DNA of 33,943 nucleotides from JBEKHT01 sp050012135 (GCA_050012135.1 JBEKHT010000026.1:1-33943), one strand, 5' to 3'. Counted from the stretch's first letter, positions 15,649 to 24,181 are shown. Translations and numbers: made by a program. The notes: a model not told the origin generated them from the sequence alone.

Positions 15649-17379
15649 ATGCTGAGCGAACTAGACATCCGCAACTTTGCAATCATCGACGAGCTGCACC
15701 TGAGGTTTCGACCGGGCCTGATCGTGTTCACCGGCGAGACCGGGGCGGGCAAGTCCATCATCGTTGACGCCATTGAGTTGCTGTTGGGCGGGCGCGGGGA
15801 TCCCACCTTGATCCGGGCCGAAGAGGAGACGGCCACGGTCGAGGGGGAGTTCCGCATTCCGGAGGCGGTCCGGGATGAACTGCAAGCCATCCTGGAGCGA
15901 GAGGCTCTCTGGGAGCAAGAGGATTCCCTCATCCTGGGCCGCGAAATCCGCAGGCAGGGAAAGAACATCGCTCGGGTTAACGGGCGGGTCACCAGTCTCG
16001 GCTTGTTGCGCGAGATCGGTCAGCGCCTGGTGGACGTGCACGGGCAATCCGAGCACCTCTCCCTGCTGAGGGTCCGCGAGCACCTCCACCTTCTCGACCG
16101 GTTCGCCGGAACCGAGACCGTGCGCGGGGAATTCGCAGCCGAGGCTGAGACCCTGCAGGAAGTGCGCGGGGAACTGGAGCGACTCAGGCAGGGGGAACGC
16201 GACGCGGCTCGACGCAGCGACATGCTGACCTTTCAGCTGAACGAGATCACGGCGGCTCAACTTCGGCCCGGAGAGGAGGAGCCTCTCCTGGAGGAACGAA
16301 TTCGCCTGGCCAATGCGGAGCAACTTGCGGGCTGGGCCGATCAGGTGATTCTGGATCTGGATGAGGGCAGCCAGGAGCGGGCGGCGGCCACCGATCTAGT
16401 CGGCCAGGCCGTCCAGTCGCTGGCGGCCTTGGCCCGCGTGGATCCCTCCCAGTCCAATCTGCGCGACTCGGCCCAGACCTTGCTGGACCAGCTTTCGGAG
16501 CTGGCCCATGGCTTGCGGAGGTATCGCGAGTCCATCGAGTTCAACCCGCGGCGCTTGGAGCAGGTGGAGGAACGCCTCGAGCTTCTCCGCAACTTGAAGC
16601 GCAAGTACGGTGAGACCCTGGTGAGTATCCTCGAGTATGCGCGAAACGCGCAGCGCGAGCTCGAGGCCATCACCCATTCCGACGAGCGCGCGGCCGACTT
16701 GGCCGCGCGCGAGGAGCAGATCCTCCGCGATCTGGGCCAGAAGGGAGAGCAGCTTTCCGGCCGGCGGAGGCAGGCTGCGGAAACGTTGGCGCGCGCCGTC
16801 GAGGCGGAGCTGAGCGACCTGCGCATGTCCGGGGCGCGTTTCCAGGTCGGAGTTCTCTGGGAGGAGGACCCGGGCGGGGTCATCCTAGGCGATCGGCGCT
16901 TGGCTTTTGATGCGACGGGGATAGACCGGGTCGAGTTCCTGGTGGCTCCCAATCCCGGGGAGGGGCTTAAGCCTCTGGTGAAGATTGCCTCGGGAGGGGA
17001 AACCTCGCGGCTCATGTTGGCTCTCAAGAGCGTGCTGGCCCAAGCGGATCGGACCTCCACCCTGATCTTTGACGAGATTGACCAGGGGATCGGGGGGCGG
17101 GTCGGCTCGGTCGTGGGCAAAAAACTATGGGCCCTGACCCCGGCCCATCAGGTGCTCTGCGTCACCCACCTTCCGCAGTTGGCAGGCTATGGCGACCAGC
17201 ACTACCGGGTTGAAAAGGTGGTCCAGGACAAACGCACGGTGACCCGCGCCCGGCCGCTGTCGCCCAGCGAACGAGTGCACGAATTGGCCGCCATGCTCGG
17301 GACCCTCAGCGAGAAGACCCGCGAATCCGCGGAAGAAATCTTGGAGATGGTCCAGGCGGACAAAGCCGCAAGGGATTGA
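15649..17379 (+). CDS. recN: DNA repair protein RecN (SMC-like ATPase)
   Basis: 576 aa, normal length. RecN holds broken DNA ends and sister chromatids during double-strand break repair. Walker A is GETGAGKS at residues 29-36. The Q-loop and signature regions flank two coiled-coil arms (about residues 150-370, rich in Glu/Arg/Leu). The ABC signature region is IASGGETSRLMLALK and Walker B is TLIFDEIDQGIGG, followed by the HQVLCVTHLPQLA switch histidine. ATG 15649 places the first strand MLSELDIRNFAIIDEL where the family has it. No LexA box was recognised upstream; transcription probably comes from the nadK promoter. Confidence 0.97.
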   Translation: MLSELDIRNFAIIDELHLRFRPGLIVFTGETGAGKSIIVDAIELLLGGRGDPTLIRAEEETATVEGEFRIPEAVRDELQAILEREALWEQEDSLILGREIRRQGKNIARVNGRVTSLGLLREIGQRLVDVHGQSEHLSLLRVREHLHLLDRFAGTETVRGEFAAEAETLQEVRGELERLRQGERDAARRSDMLTFQLNEITAAQLRPGEEEPLLEERIRLANAEQLAGWADQVILDLDEGSQERAAATDLVGQAVQSLAALARVDPSQSNLRDSAQTLLDQLSELAHGLRRYRESIEFNPRRLEQVEERLELLRNLKRKYGETLVSILEYARNAQRELEAITHSDERAADLAAREEQILRDLGQKGEQLSGRRRQAAETLARAVEAELSDLRMSGARFQVGVLWEEDPGGVILGDRRLAFDATGIDRVEFLVAPNPGEGLKPLVKIASGGETSRLMLALKSVLAQADRTSTLIFDEIDQGIGGRVGSVVGKKLWALTPAHQVLCVTHLPQLAGYGDQHYRVEKVVQDKRTVTRARPLSPSERVHELAAMLGTLSEKTRESAEEILEMVQADKAARD

Positions 17380-17736
17380 GACCCGGACCCTCTCCCGGCC
17401 CGCGCCCCTCCCGCCGGGCGGTCTCCGGGCCGGCGGCCGGGGGGAACCCTCGGGCCGCTCGGCATTTCGCCTCCCCTGGCTGAGGGGCCTCACCCCACGA
17501 ATCGATCCAACGGAAGCCTTTGCGCTCCGGCCCGAGAGGAGCCGAGCGGCGCCCCCTGGTCCGGTGCCCTCAGCCAACCCGCCCTGCCGGTCGCAGGTGG
17601 GGGCCGAAAGCGGCGGGCAAGATCCGTCGCTGCGGCTGGAAGGAGGCCGTCCGCAAGCACGGATCGGATTCGGCGGGTGCTATAATGCGCCCGCGCTGCA
17701 CAGACTCTTCAACCCCCGGCGCATGGAGTCGAGAGC
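17380..17736. other. Gene-free gap between recN and icd
   Basis: 357 bp, very GC-rich. It holds an 8-bp inverted repeat (17395-17402 with 17426-17433) just after recN, which may end the recN message although no T-tract follows, and the icd promoter near its right end. I see no coding signal. Confidence 0.5.
17678..17686 (+). promoter_or_regulatory. Extended -10 promoter of icd (TGC-TATAAT)
   Basis: A perfect TATAAT (17681-17686) with the extended TGn motif directly upstream, and no recognisable -35. The predicted start near 17693 gives a leader of about 44 nt. Confidence 0.6.
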
Positions 17737-19131
17737 ATGTCGTCTCCCAAGCCCGTACCGCCTAGAGAAGGAGACCGGATTCGATTCGAGGAAGGACGCC
17801 TGGAGGTTCCGGACCAACCGATCATTCCCTTTATCGAAGGGGATGGCACCGGTCCGGACATATGGCGCACCGCGGTGCGGGTCCTGGACGCGGCGGTTGA
17901 GAAGGCCTATGGCGGCCAGCGCCGGATTGCCTGGATGGAGGTTTACGCCGGCGGGAAATCCTACCAGAGATTCGGAACGTGGCTGCCCGAGGAGACGGTC
18001 GAGGCCTTCCGGGAGTACCGGGTGGGAATCAAGGGCCCGCTGACCACCCCGGTCGGGGGCGGCATCCGCTCCCTCAACGTCGCCCTCCGCAAGGCTCTCG
18101 ACCTGTATGTCTGCCTGCGGCCCGTGCGCTACATCCAGGGCGTGCCCTCTCCGGTGAGGCACCCGGAAAAAGTGGATATGGTGATCTTCCGGGAGAACAC
18201 GGAAGATCTCTACAGCGGGATCGAATTCGAGGCCGGCAGCCCTGCGGCCCGCAAGTTTCTGGACCTGTTCCGGCGCACCTTTCCGGAAGAGTATGCCAAG
18301 ATCCGATTCCCGCTGAGCGCCGGGGTCGGGGTCAAACCCATCTCGCGGGAGGGGACAGAACGGCTGGTGCGCGCAGCGATCCGCTACGCGCTGGAGCACC
18401 AGCGTCGCTCGCTCACCCTGGTGCACAAGGGGAACATCATGAAATTTACGGAAGGGGCCTTCCGTAAATGGGGATATGACCTTGCGCAGCGAGAATTTGC
18501 GGATCGCGTCTACACCTGGGAACAGTGGAATCACACGAAGGAGACTCGCGGCGAGCAGGCGGCCGAGGCGGAGCAAACCGCCGGTCTGGCGCAGGGCCAG
18601 TTGCTCATCAAGGATGCCATCGCCGACATCGCCTTCCAGCAAACCCTCACCCGCGCCGATGAGTTCGATGTGATCGCCAGCCCCAATCTGAACGGCGACT
18701 ACCTGTCCGACGCCATCGCCGCACAGGTCGGAGGGATTGGAATCGCACCCGGCGGGAACATTAACTTTGCAAGCGGCCATGCGGTTTTCGAGGCCACCCA
18801 CGGTACGGCTCCCAAATACGCCAATCTGGATAAGGTGAATCCGGGCTCCCTGATCCTGTCCGGTGAGATGATGCTGCGCCACATGGGGTGGAACGAGGCG
18901 GCCGACTTGGTCCTGGCTGGAATGGAGAGGGCGATCGCGGCCAAGACGGTCACCTATGATTTCGCCCGTTTGATGGAGTCGGCTAGGGAGGTCAAGTGCT
19001 CGGAGTTCGGGACGGAGATCATCTCGTGGATGGACCCCGAGAGGACTCCGCGCAGAAAGGGAAGTGGGCGGCCTCTCCGCAGGGCCAAGGACTCCGCGCC
19101 CGCCAGGCGTAGGGCCCGCCCCAGATCATAG
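17737..19131 (+). CDS. icd: Isocitrate dehydrogenase (NADP+), with basic C-terminal tail
   Basis: 464 aa against 416 in E. coli. It oxidises isocitrate to 2-oxoglutarate in the TCA cycle. FIEGDGTGPDIW, GIRSLNVALRK (the substrate serine that E. coli AceK phosphorylates), LRPVRYIQGVPSPVRHPE, VHKGNIMKFTEGAF and FDVIASPNLNGDY are intact. The NADP-specific set of the E. coli enzyme (Lys344, Tyr345, Tyr391, Arg395) is matched by APKYA and VTYDFARLM. After the usual end KCSEFGTEIISWM there are about 32 extra residues rich in Arg, Lys, Pro and Ser (from DPERTPRRKGSG to the end), probably disordered. It is monocistronic and convergent with the DUF711 gene. Confidence 0.96.
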   Translation: MSSPKPVPPREGDRIRFEEGRLEVPDQPIIPFIEGDGTGPDIWRTAVRVLDAAVEKAYGGQRRIAWMEVYAGGKSYQRFGTWLPEETVEAFREYRVGIKGPLTTPVGGGIRSLNVALRKALDLYVCLRPVRYIQGVPSPVRHPEKVDMVIFRENTEDLYSGIEFEAGSPAARKFLDLFRRTFPEEYAKIRFPLSAGVGVKPISREGTERLVRAAIRYALEHQRRSLTLVHKGNIMKFTEGAFRKWGYDLAQREFADRVYTWEQWNHTKETRGEQAAEAEQTAGLAQGQLLIKDAIADIAFQQTLTRADEFDVIASPNLNGDYLSDAIAAQVGGIGIAPGGNINFASGHAVFEATHGTAPKYANLDKVNPGSLILSGEMMLRHMGWNEAADLVLAGMERAIAAKTVTYDFARLMESAREVKCSEFGTEIISWMDPERTPRRKGSGRPLRRAKDSAPARRRARPRS

Positions 19132-19181
19132 ACCCGGCTCAAGTCCCGCGCCGTATCCCCCGTTCTTGCCTGGTTTCCCCT

Positions 19182-19204
19182 TCTCCCCTCTGCCGGAGGG
19201 GAGA
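19182..19204. terminator. Hairpin between convergent icd and DUF711 gene
   Basis: A 9-bp stem (19182-19190 with 19196-19204) with a 5-base loop, in the 168-bp gap between two convergent genes. T-tracts are weak on both sides. It is a plausible shared 3' structure. Confidence 0.4.
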
Positions 19205-19299
19205 GCCAGCCTTCGTTCCCGAGAGGTGCGGCTCTCCCGCCCGGCGCATGAGCCCGCGGGAAAAGCCACCTCCTGCGCAGCCTGGGGCTCCGGGCAGGT

Positions 19300-20550
19300 T
19301 CATCCGTCCTTGGGCTTCTCCGTCGGGCGTGAGGCGTGAAGGGCCGGAATATCGATCCAATCTTCTTCGGAGAGGAGGCCGGTCAGGCCCTCTGATTTGA
19401 GAGCCATGACCCGACTGGGGGCGAAGTAGTCGAAGGCAAAGGCCACCTCATCACCGGCCCGTTTCCCCGGCACCGGCATGAGCCGGGCGGTCAGAGGCTT
19501 GTCATGGCGCAGGGCAAGCGCTCCCAGGTCAAGGAGTTGGGCGGACAACTGTTCCGGGCTGACATCGCCCGGCAGTGGGATCGTGTCTAGTCCTGTGCCA
19601 CACAGGGTGGAATAGAGCATCAGGTCGCTGACGGTCAGGACGCCCTCCGCAACCCGGCGAGCCAGGACCGCATCCTCCAGAGGCGGCAGGAGCAAACCGC
19701 GGAAGCCAATGGCGTGGATCTCGGCCTGGTCCAGGGCGGAGGCCAGGATCGCCGCCGCGGTAACGGTCCCGGCCAAGCCCGCCCCAGGCACTCCCAGCCT
19801 CTCGAGGGCTGCGCCGAGCGAGCGCATTTCTTCGGGGAAGGGCGCCAGGGAGAAATCGATGCCCAGGAAGCGGCCTCCCGCGGCCGAGGCAACCCGGGTG
19901 GCGCCGCGGGTCAGGGCCCCCGCATGCTGCTCAATCAACTCCACCAGGCGAGTGCGCGCCTCCCTCAGGGAATGGGAAGAGCTGATGGCCTCCACCGCCA
20001 GATCGGCCGCCTCCGTCGCAATGGCAAAGCCGGCCGGGCCCCCGTCGTGATAGGCGGCGGGGAAGAAGGGGCTGAAGGGTGGAACGCAGGCCAGGGCGGC
20101 CAAGCGCAGATTTGCGAATCCGTCCCCTCCCAGCTGGCTCACCCGCGTGATGGCGCGGGCTGCGGCTTGGCAGGCGCGGACCGAAACCCCCCGGGGTCTC
20201 TCCGCGATCACGGCCGAGGCGAAAACGTTCTCGGTCGAGGCCAGCAGGGTCGGGAGGAGATCATAGGATAGGGGACTCTCCGGCAGCGCCGAACCGAGAG
20301 AGGCATAGTCGATGGCCCGTACAAAGCATTCGGCCTCAACCCGCCGAGCCAGGTCGGCGCATTTTTCCTCACTGGGTTCGGGAATCAACTTGGCAAAAGA
20401 GACCAAGGCCACCCGCGTCGTTTCGACCTCATACCCGCCCGATTGGAAAGCGCCCCGCGCTTCTTCCAGCAGGCGCGAGGCATCGTCGAAGCGGTCCCGC
20501 CGCAGCGGCCAGCCCGGATCAAAGAAGTAAGTAACCGAGCGAATCTTCAT
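19300..20550 (-). CDS. DUF711 (UPF0210) family protein
   Basis: 416 aa, shorter than the about 450-aa PFL_3 family mean but complete at both ends. Family features: the N-terminal MKIRSVTYF strand, FANLRLAALACVPPFSPFFPAAYHDG, AGGRFLGIDFSLAPFP, and the ALERLGVPGAGLAGTVTAAA segment. Structures of this family resemble glycyl-radical enzyme barrels, but the biochemical role is unknown. It overlaps the upstream RNA methyltransferase stop by 4 bases (ATGA), so the two are translationally coupled. It is the last gene of the macro-domain operon. Confidence 0.85.
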   Translation of the reverse strand: MKIRSVTYFFDPGWPLRRDRFDDASRLLEEARGAFQSGGYEVETTRVALVSFAKLIPEPSEEKCADLARRVEAECFVRAIDYASLGSALPESPLSYDLLPTLLASTENVFASAVIAERPRGVSVRACQAAARAITRVSQLGGDGFANLRLAALACVPPFSPFFPAAYHDGGPAGFAIATEAADLAVEAISSSHSLREARTRLVELIEQHAGALTRGATRVASAAGGRFLGIDFSLAPFPEEMRSLGAALERLGVPGAGLAGTVTAAAILASALDQAEIHAIGFRGLLLPPLEDAVLARRVAEGVLTVSDLMLYSTLCGTGLDTIPLPGDVSPEQLSAQLLDLGALALRHDKPLTARLMPVPGKRAGDEVAFAFDYFAPSRVMALKSEGLTGLLSEEDWIDIPALHASRPTEKPKDG

Positions 20551-21326
20551 CCCGCCAATCTTCCCCTGAGCCTGGCCGCCTCGAAGAGCAAGATCCCGCT
20601 GGCCACCGCTACGTTGAGGGACTCCGCTCCGCCGGAGACCGGAATCCGTACGGACTGGACCGCCATGGATCGGACCTGATCTCCCGGACCGGAGGCCTCG
20701 CCCCCCAGGATCAGAGCGACCCGTCCCCTCCAGTCGATCTGGTCACAGCGTGCTCCGCTGTGAGCCTCCGCCAGGAGTACTCGCAGGCCCTGCAGGTGAT
20801 CCTTCAATTCGGCCCAGGTCACGCAGGGCATGGGGAGCCGGAAGTGGGCTCCCATGGCGCCTCGCAGGACCTTGGGATTGAAGGGATCCGCTGTCCCGGG
20901 AGGCAGGAACGCGACCTGGATTCCGAAGGCCTCCGCACAGCGCAGCAGGCTCCCCAGGTTCCCTGGGTTGGCGATGCGATCGGCCACGAGGGCCCATTCA
21001 AGGGGTTCTGGGATGGGCAAGGAAAAGGACGGAAGGACCGCCAGAAGCCCCGGAGGGGTTGAGTCATCACTGCAAGCCTTCATGACGGCGGGCGTAACTT
21101 CTTCGATCTCCGCACCCAGGCGGGCCATCTGGTTGAGAAGAGCGCGCAGATGGGGGGAAAGGGCCGCTCCGTGAAAGACCAGGCGCACTGGAAGTCTGGC
21201 CCGGATGACCTCTTCAGCCAACCGCACCCCCTCCACGACCAGGGCCCGCTCGCGTTCCCGTGCCTTGCGTTGAGACTGAAGGGCGCGCACCAGGCGCACC
21301 CGTTCATTCGAGAGCGAAGTGATCAT
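20547..21326 (-). CDS. SpoU/TrmH-family RNA 2'-O-methyltransferase
   Basis: 259 aa. An N-terminal substrate-binding domain (about residues 1-100; ITSLSNERVRLVRALQSQ is typical of the rRNA/tRNA RlmB-TrmH group) is followed by a SPOUT knot domain. Motif 1 is NPGNLGSLLRCAEAFG, motif 2 is LILGGEASGPGD and motif 3 is IPVSGGAESLNVAVASGILLFEA, with the SAM-binding trefoil. The target RNA cannot be read. Related genes often lie next to rplT; here a macro-domain gene separates them and overlaps this gene by 23 bases. It overlaps the DUF711 gene by 4 bases. Confidence 0.92.
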   Translation of the reverse strand: MITSLSNERVRLVRALQSQRKARERERALVVEGVRLAEEVIRARLPVRLVFHGAALSPHLRALLNQMARLGAEIEEVTPAVMKACSDDSTPPGLLAVLPSFSLPIPEPLEWALVADRIANPGNLGSLLRCAEAFGIQVAFLPPGTADPFNPKVLRGAMGAHFRLPMPCVTWAELKDHLQGLRVLLAEAHSGARCDQIDWRGRVALILGGEASGPGDQVRSMAVQSVRIPVSGGAESLNVAVASGILLFEAARLRGRLAG

Positions 21327-21906
21327 TTCCGGCGGGTCGCGAAGAGGGCCAACGAGCGTCGAACTCGGCCTGGAAGATTTCCAGCGTTGCCCGGTCGATC
21401 AGCGTGAAGTGGATTTCCTTGAGCGCGGACGGCGCGTGGAGGCCGCAGAAATCCAGGGTCGCCTGCAGGATGACTTGCGCGCCCCGTCGCTTGGGAAAGC
21501 CGAAAATCCCCGTGCTGATGGCGGGCAGAGCAATGCTGGAAAACCTGCGCTCCTCCGCCAGGGCGAGTGAAGACTGCACGGCGGTGCGCAGCTTGGCATC
21601 CTCGTCGCCCTCACCCCAGATGGGGCCGACCGCATGGATGATGGCCTTGCAGGGAAGAACCCCGGGACCGGTGATGGCCGGCCGATCAGGGCGCGCGGGC
21701 CCATGGGCGCGCACCCAGGCCTCGCTCTCCGCCTGGATGGCCCGGCCCCCCCGGCGCAGGATGGCACCGGCCACTCCGCCGCCGTGTTGGAGCATGGCAT
21801 TGGCCGCATTGACGACCGCGTCCACCTTCTCTTCGGTCAGGTCTCCAAACACCAGGAGCAGTCGCTGGCCTGAGGGCAGGTCTTGGGCGCGCAGGATGAT
21901 AGCCAC
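21304..21906 (-). CDS. Macro domain protein (ADP-ribose / O-acetyl-ADP-ribose hydrolase type)
   Basis: 200 aa. VDAVVNAANAMLQHGGGVAGAI is the ADP-ribose-binding loop; the Asn and Gly-Gly-Gly residues used for de-ADP-ribosylation or O-acetyl-ADP-ribose hydrolysis in MacroD/YmdB-type proteins are present. AIIHAVGPIW and IALPAISTGIFGFPKRRGAQV complete the fold. The start is GTG 21906, six bases after GGGAGGAA, which settles the choice. It is the first gene of a three-gene operon with a SpoU methyltransferase and a DUF711 protein. Its role might be in removing ADP-ribose from RNA or protein, but that is speculation from context. Confidence 0.93.
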   Translation of the reverse strand: MAIILRAQDLPSGQRLLLVFGDLTEEKVDAVVNAANAMLQHGGGVAGAILRRGGRAIQAESEAWVRAHGPARPDRPAITGPGVLPCKAIIHAVGPIWGEGDEDAKLRTAVQSSLALAEERRFSSIALPAISTGIFGFPKRRGAQVILQATLDFCGLHAPSALKEIHFTLIDRATLEIFQAEFDARWPSSRPAGNDHFALE

Positions 21907-21942
21907 GCGTTCCTCCCGGGAATTCCTGCACTTGCCTCAGGC

Positions 21943-21951
21943 AGTATAGCA
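21943..21951 (-). promoter_or_regulatory. Extended -10 promoter of the macro-domain operon
   Basis: The minus strand reads TGC-TATACT (hexamer at 21943-21948), a five-of-six -10 with the extended motif. The predicted start is near 21936, about 30 nt before the GTG. Confidence 0.5.
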
Positions 21952-22028
21952 TAGCGACGGAGGCAATCAGGGCCCGGCCTGGTCCCAGGAACGGCCGGCT
22001 TGGGCTTGCGGTCAGGCCGCGGGTGAAC

Positions 22029-22059
22029 AAAAAAGCCCGACCCTCGCCAGGGGCCGGGC
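22029..22059 (-). terminator. Intrinsic terminator of the infC-rpmI-rplT operon
   Basis: On the minus strand a nine-pair stem (one G-T pair) spanning 22035-22059 is followed by six Ts (22029-22034). It lies 20 bases after the rplT stop. Confidence 0.85.
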
Positions 22060-22079
22060 CTTGGTTCACAGGGCCGGAT

Positions 22080-22424
22080 CTATTTGGCGCTCTCGACGAC
22101 CTGGGCAAATGCATTCGGGTCCCGCACGGCCAGATCGGCGAGCATCTTCCGGTTGAGCAGAACCCCGCCGCGGCGCATTCCCGCAATCAGTCGACTGTAG
22201 GTCGTTCCATTCAGGCGGGCGGCGGCGTTAATGCGCGCGATCCAAAGCCTCCTCAAATCCCGCCTGCGGTTGCGACGATCCCGATACGCATACCACAGGC
22301 TCTTGAGCATGGCCTCGTTCGCCCGCCGGAAAAGGCGGTGGCGGGTCCCAAACTGGCCCACGGCCAGGTGAATGATTTTCTTGTGGCGCAAATGAGGCCG
22401 GGGGCCTCCCTTGACTCGGGTCAC
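22080..22424 (-). CDS. rplT: 50S ribosomal protein L20
   Basis: 114 aa, normal length. L20 binds 23S rRNA early in assembly of the large subunit, and in other bacteria it represses its own operon. LWIARINAAARLNGTTYSRL, MLKSLWYAYRDRRNRRRDLR and NRKMLADLAVRDPNAF are the family blocks. The start is GTG 22424, with GGAG about 8 bases upstream. It is the third gene of infC-rpmI-rplT, followed by a strong terminator. rplT-pheS linkage is not seen here. Confidence 0.97.
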   Translation of the reverse strand: MTRVKGGPRPHLRHKKIIHLAVGQFGTRHRLFRRANEAMLKSLWYAYRDRRNRRRDLRRLWIARINAAARLNGTTYSRLIAGMRRGGVLLNRKMLADLAVRDPNAFAQVVESAK

Positions 22425-22529
22425 AGAAATCGCTCCGGCCGTCCCCTGCGCGCCGGGCCGGAAGTGCCCAGTTGCACGCGCGCAACGGCGGCTACCTCAG
22501 GCGGCGAACCGCGCCGCCCGCCCGCTGGA

Positions 22530-22781
22530 TCAACGCGGTGGATTGGCCTGATACTGTTTGAGATAGGGCGCGAGGCGTCGAACTCGTTTGGCGATGCCGT
22601 GCCCCTTGACTTCAATCATCTCAGCAAAGAGCGCCTTGCTCCGGCGCGAGCGCTTTCGGCGCAGGTGGCTTTTGCCCCCCTTGGTGCGCATGAGCGTACC
22701 GCTCCCGGTCAAGCGAAAGCGCTTCGCCGTGGCCTTGTGCGTCTTGAGCTTGGTCTTTCCTGCCTTGGCCTTCCTGGGCAT
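22530..22781 (-). CDS. rpmI: 50S ribosomal protein L35
   Basis: 83 aa, longer than the usual 64-66. The core KLKTHKATAKRFRLTGSGTL with the following lysine/arginine-rich region (SHLRRKRSRRSKAL) is typical. Extra residues are the N-terminal MPRKAKAG and a C-terminal stretch ending in LKQYQANPPR. It has an AGGAG-like site before the ATG. It lies 49 bp after infC and 105 bp before rplT. Confidence 0.94.
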   Translation of the reverse strand: MPRKAKAGKTKLKTHKATAKRFRLTGSGTLMRTKGGKSHLRRKRSRRSKALFAEMIEVKGHGIAKRVRRLAPYLKQYQANPPR

Positions 22782-22830
22782 TGCTGCTCCTGTCTTCTCG
22801 CTCTTCTTGGCACCCGAGCGGAACCCACCA

Positions 22831-23349
22831 CTATTTCTTCTTCGAGGGCCCCAAAACCATCAGCATCGTCCGACCTTCCATGTCGGGGGTCTGTTCGACG
22901 ACGGCGATATCGGCCAGCTCTTGGGCGATTTCGTGAAGGTCCTCGCGGGCCAACTCCGGATAGGTAATCTCTCGCCCGCGAAAGCGGATGCGCACCTTGA
23001 CCTTCATGCCGCCTTCCAGCCAACGGCGGGCGTCTCGCAGCTTGAAGGCGCGGTGATGATCCGTGGTCTTGGGCCGCAGGCGAATCTCCTTGATCTCGAT
23101 CTTGGTCTGGGCCCGGCGGGCTTCGCGTTCCTTTTTGGATTTTTCGTAAAGGAACTTGCCGTAGTTGAGGACGCGGCAGACAGGGGGATCCGCAGTGGGG
23201 GAGACCTCCACCAGGTCGAGGTTGGCCTCGCGTGCAATCCGCAACGCCTCCTGGATCGTCACGACCCCGACGTTGTTACCATCCGCGGCGATCAAACGGA
23301 CCTGGCGGACCCGAATGGCTTCGTTTATGCGATATTCAGATGTGCTTAT
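22831..23349 (-). CDS. infC: Translation initiation factor IF-3, probable AUA start
   Basis: 172 aa if begun at the ATA at 23347-23349. IF-3 keeps the 30S subunit free and checks the initiator tRNA and start codon. The conserved N-terminus YRINEAIRVRQVRLIAADG begins before any ATG, GTG or TTG: the first canonical codon, TTG at 23295, falls inside VRLIAADG. The frame is open upstream with no ATG, GTG or TTG seen back to the promoter region. The ATA lies 8 bases after GGAGGAG, at the expected distance from YRINE. In E. coli infC uses AUU so that IF-3 represses its own synthesis; AUA here would work the same way. The C-domain is intact (RRWLEGGMKVKVRIRFRGRE). Confidence 0.93.
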   Translation of the reverse strand: MSTSEYRINEAIRVRQVRLIAADGNNVGVVTIQEALRIAREANLDLVEVSPTADPPVCRVLNYGKFLYEKSKKEREARRAQTKIEIKEIRLRPKTTDHHRAFKLRDARRWLEGGMKVKVRIRFRGREITYPELAREDLHEIAQELADIAVVEQTPDMEGRTMLMVLGPSKKK

Positions 23350-23416
23350 GGCGCCTTCTCCTCCCCCGGGCCCATTCGGACCGGCGTCCGCGCTGGGGGA
23401 ACCCCGGGTAGGCGGG

Positions 23417-23446
23417 AGTTTACCATGGATCGCGGGAGAGCGTCAA
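23417..23446 (-). promoter_or_regulatory. Promoter of infC-rpmI-rplT
   Basis: On the minus strand TTGACG (23441-23446), 18 bp, TAAACT (23417-23422). The start near 23410 leaves about 60 nt of leader to the AUA codon. It lies in the 130-bp gap after jag, so infC has its own promoter as well as possible read-through from the rpmH operon. Confidence 0.6.
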
Positions 23447-23479
23447 CCAAAACGGACAATCGCGGCGGGAATCTCGGAC

Positions 23480-24181
23480 TTAGGCTGGGTTCTCCGGCAC
23501 CGGTTTTGGAACCACGGTGACCTTGCGCCCGGGCCCTTCCCCCACGCTCTCCGTGTAGACGCCGGGATGGTCTCGCAACTCCAGATGGATGATGCGGCGG
23601 TCGGCGGGTGGCATGGGCTCGAGGGTCACGGTTCGCCCTTCTTGCGCGGCTTGCTCAGCCGCACGGCGGGCCATGCGGCGCAGCTGCTGCTCCCGCCGAG
23701 CGCGGAAGCCTTCGGCGTCGATCACAACCGGAAGAGGGTGACCTACTTCCCGAGCCACAATCAGGCGGGTCAGGTATTGCAGTGCGCCCAGGGCTTCGCC
23801 CCGCTGGGCCACCAGGGCATTCAACCCGCTCCCGCGCAGATCGACCCCCACGTGTCGAATCTCGTCCTCTCCCTCAGGTTCCATCCACTGGACCGAGGCT
23901 TTCCCGCGCAGGTGCATCCGCGCGAGGAGTTCCTCGACCACGGTACGCACCATCTCGAGCTCGGGATCGGGCGGACCCGCTAAGCGCAAGGTCAAGCGAA
24001 CGCGCGCTTGCCGGCCGGCTGCCTCGAGCGTCCCCGGGTCCCCCGGATCAAGCACCTCCACCTCGACCTGGTCGAGATTGAGATTCAATTCCTCCAGCCC
24101 GCGCTGGACAGCTTCTTCCACCGTGGGGGCGATCATCTCGAGGCTGGCGCGACGTTCCATGGCTTGATCCCTGGATTCCAT
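23480..24181 (-). CDS. jag: Jag/KhpB RNA-binding protein (Jag_N, KH, R3H domains)
   Basis: 233 aa. The N-terminal Jag domain (ERRASLEMIAPTVEEAVQRGLEEL, residues about 8-50), a KH domain with GSGLNALVAQRGEALGALQYL and VIDAEGFRARRE, and a C-terminal R3H domain (PADRRIIHLELRDHPGVYTES) are in the normal order. KhpB binds RNA and in Gram-positives is tied to cell elongation. The start is ATG 24181, which shares one base with the yidC stop (TAATG), so translation is coupled. The longer open frame upstream is a shadow of yidC. It is the last gene of the rpmH operon. Confidence 0.9.
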   Translation of the reverse strand: MESRDQAMERRASLEMIAPTVEEAVQRGLEELNLNLDQVEVEVLDPGDPGTLEAAGRQARVRLTLRLAGPPDPELEMVRTVVEELLARMHLRGKASVQWMEPEGEDEIRHVGVDLRGSGLNALVAQRGEALGALQYLTRLIVAREVGHPLPVVIDAEGFRARREQQLRRMARRAAEQAAQEGRTVTLEPMPPADRRIIHLELRDHPGVYTESVGEGPGRKVTVVPKPVPENPA

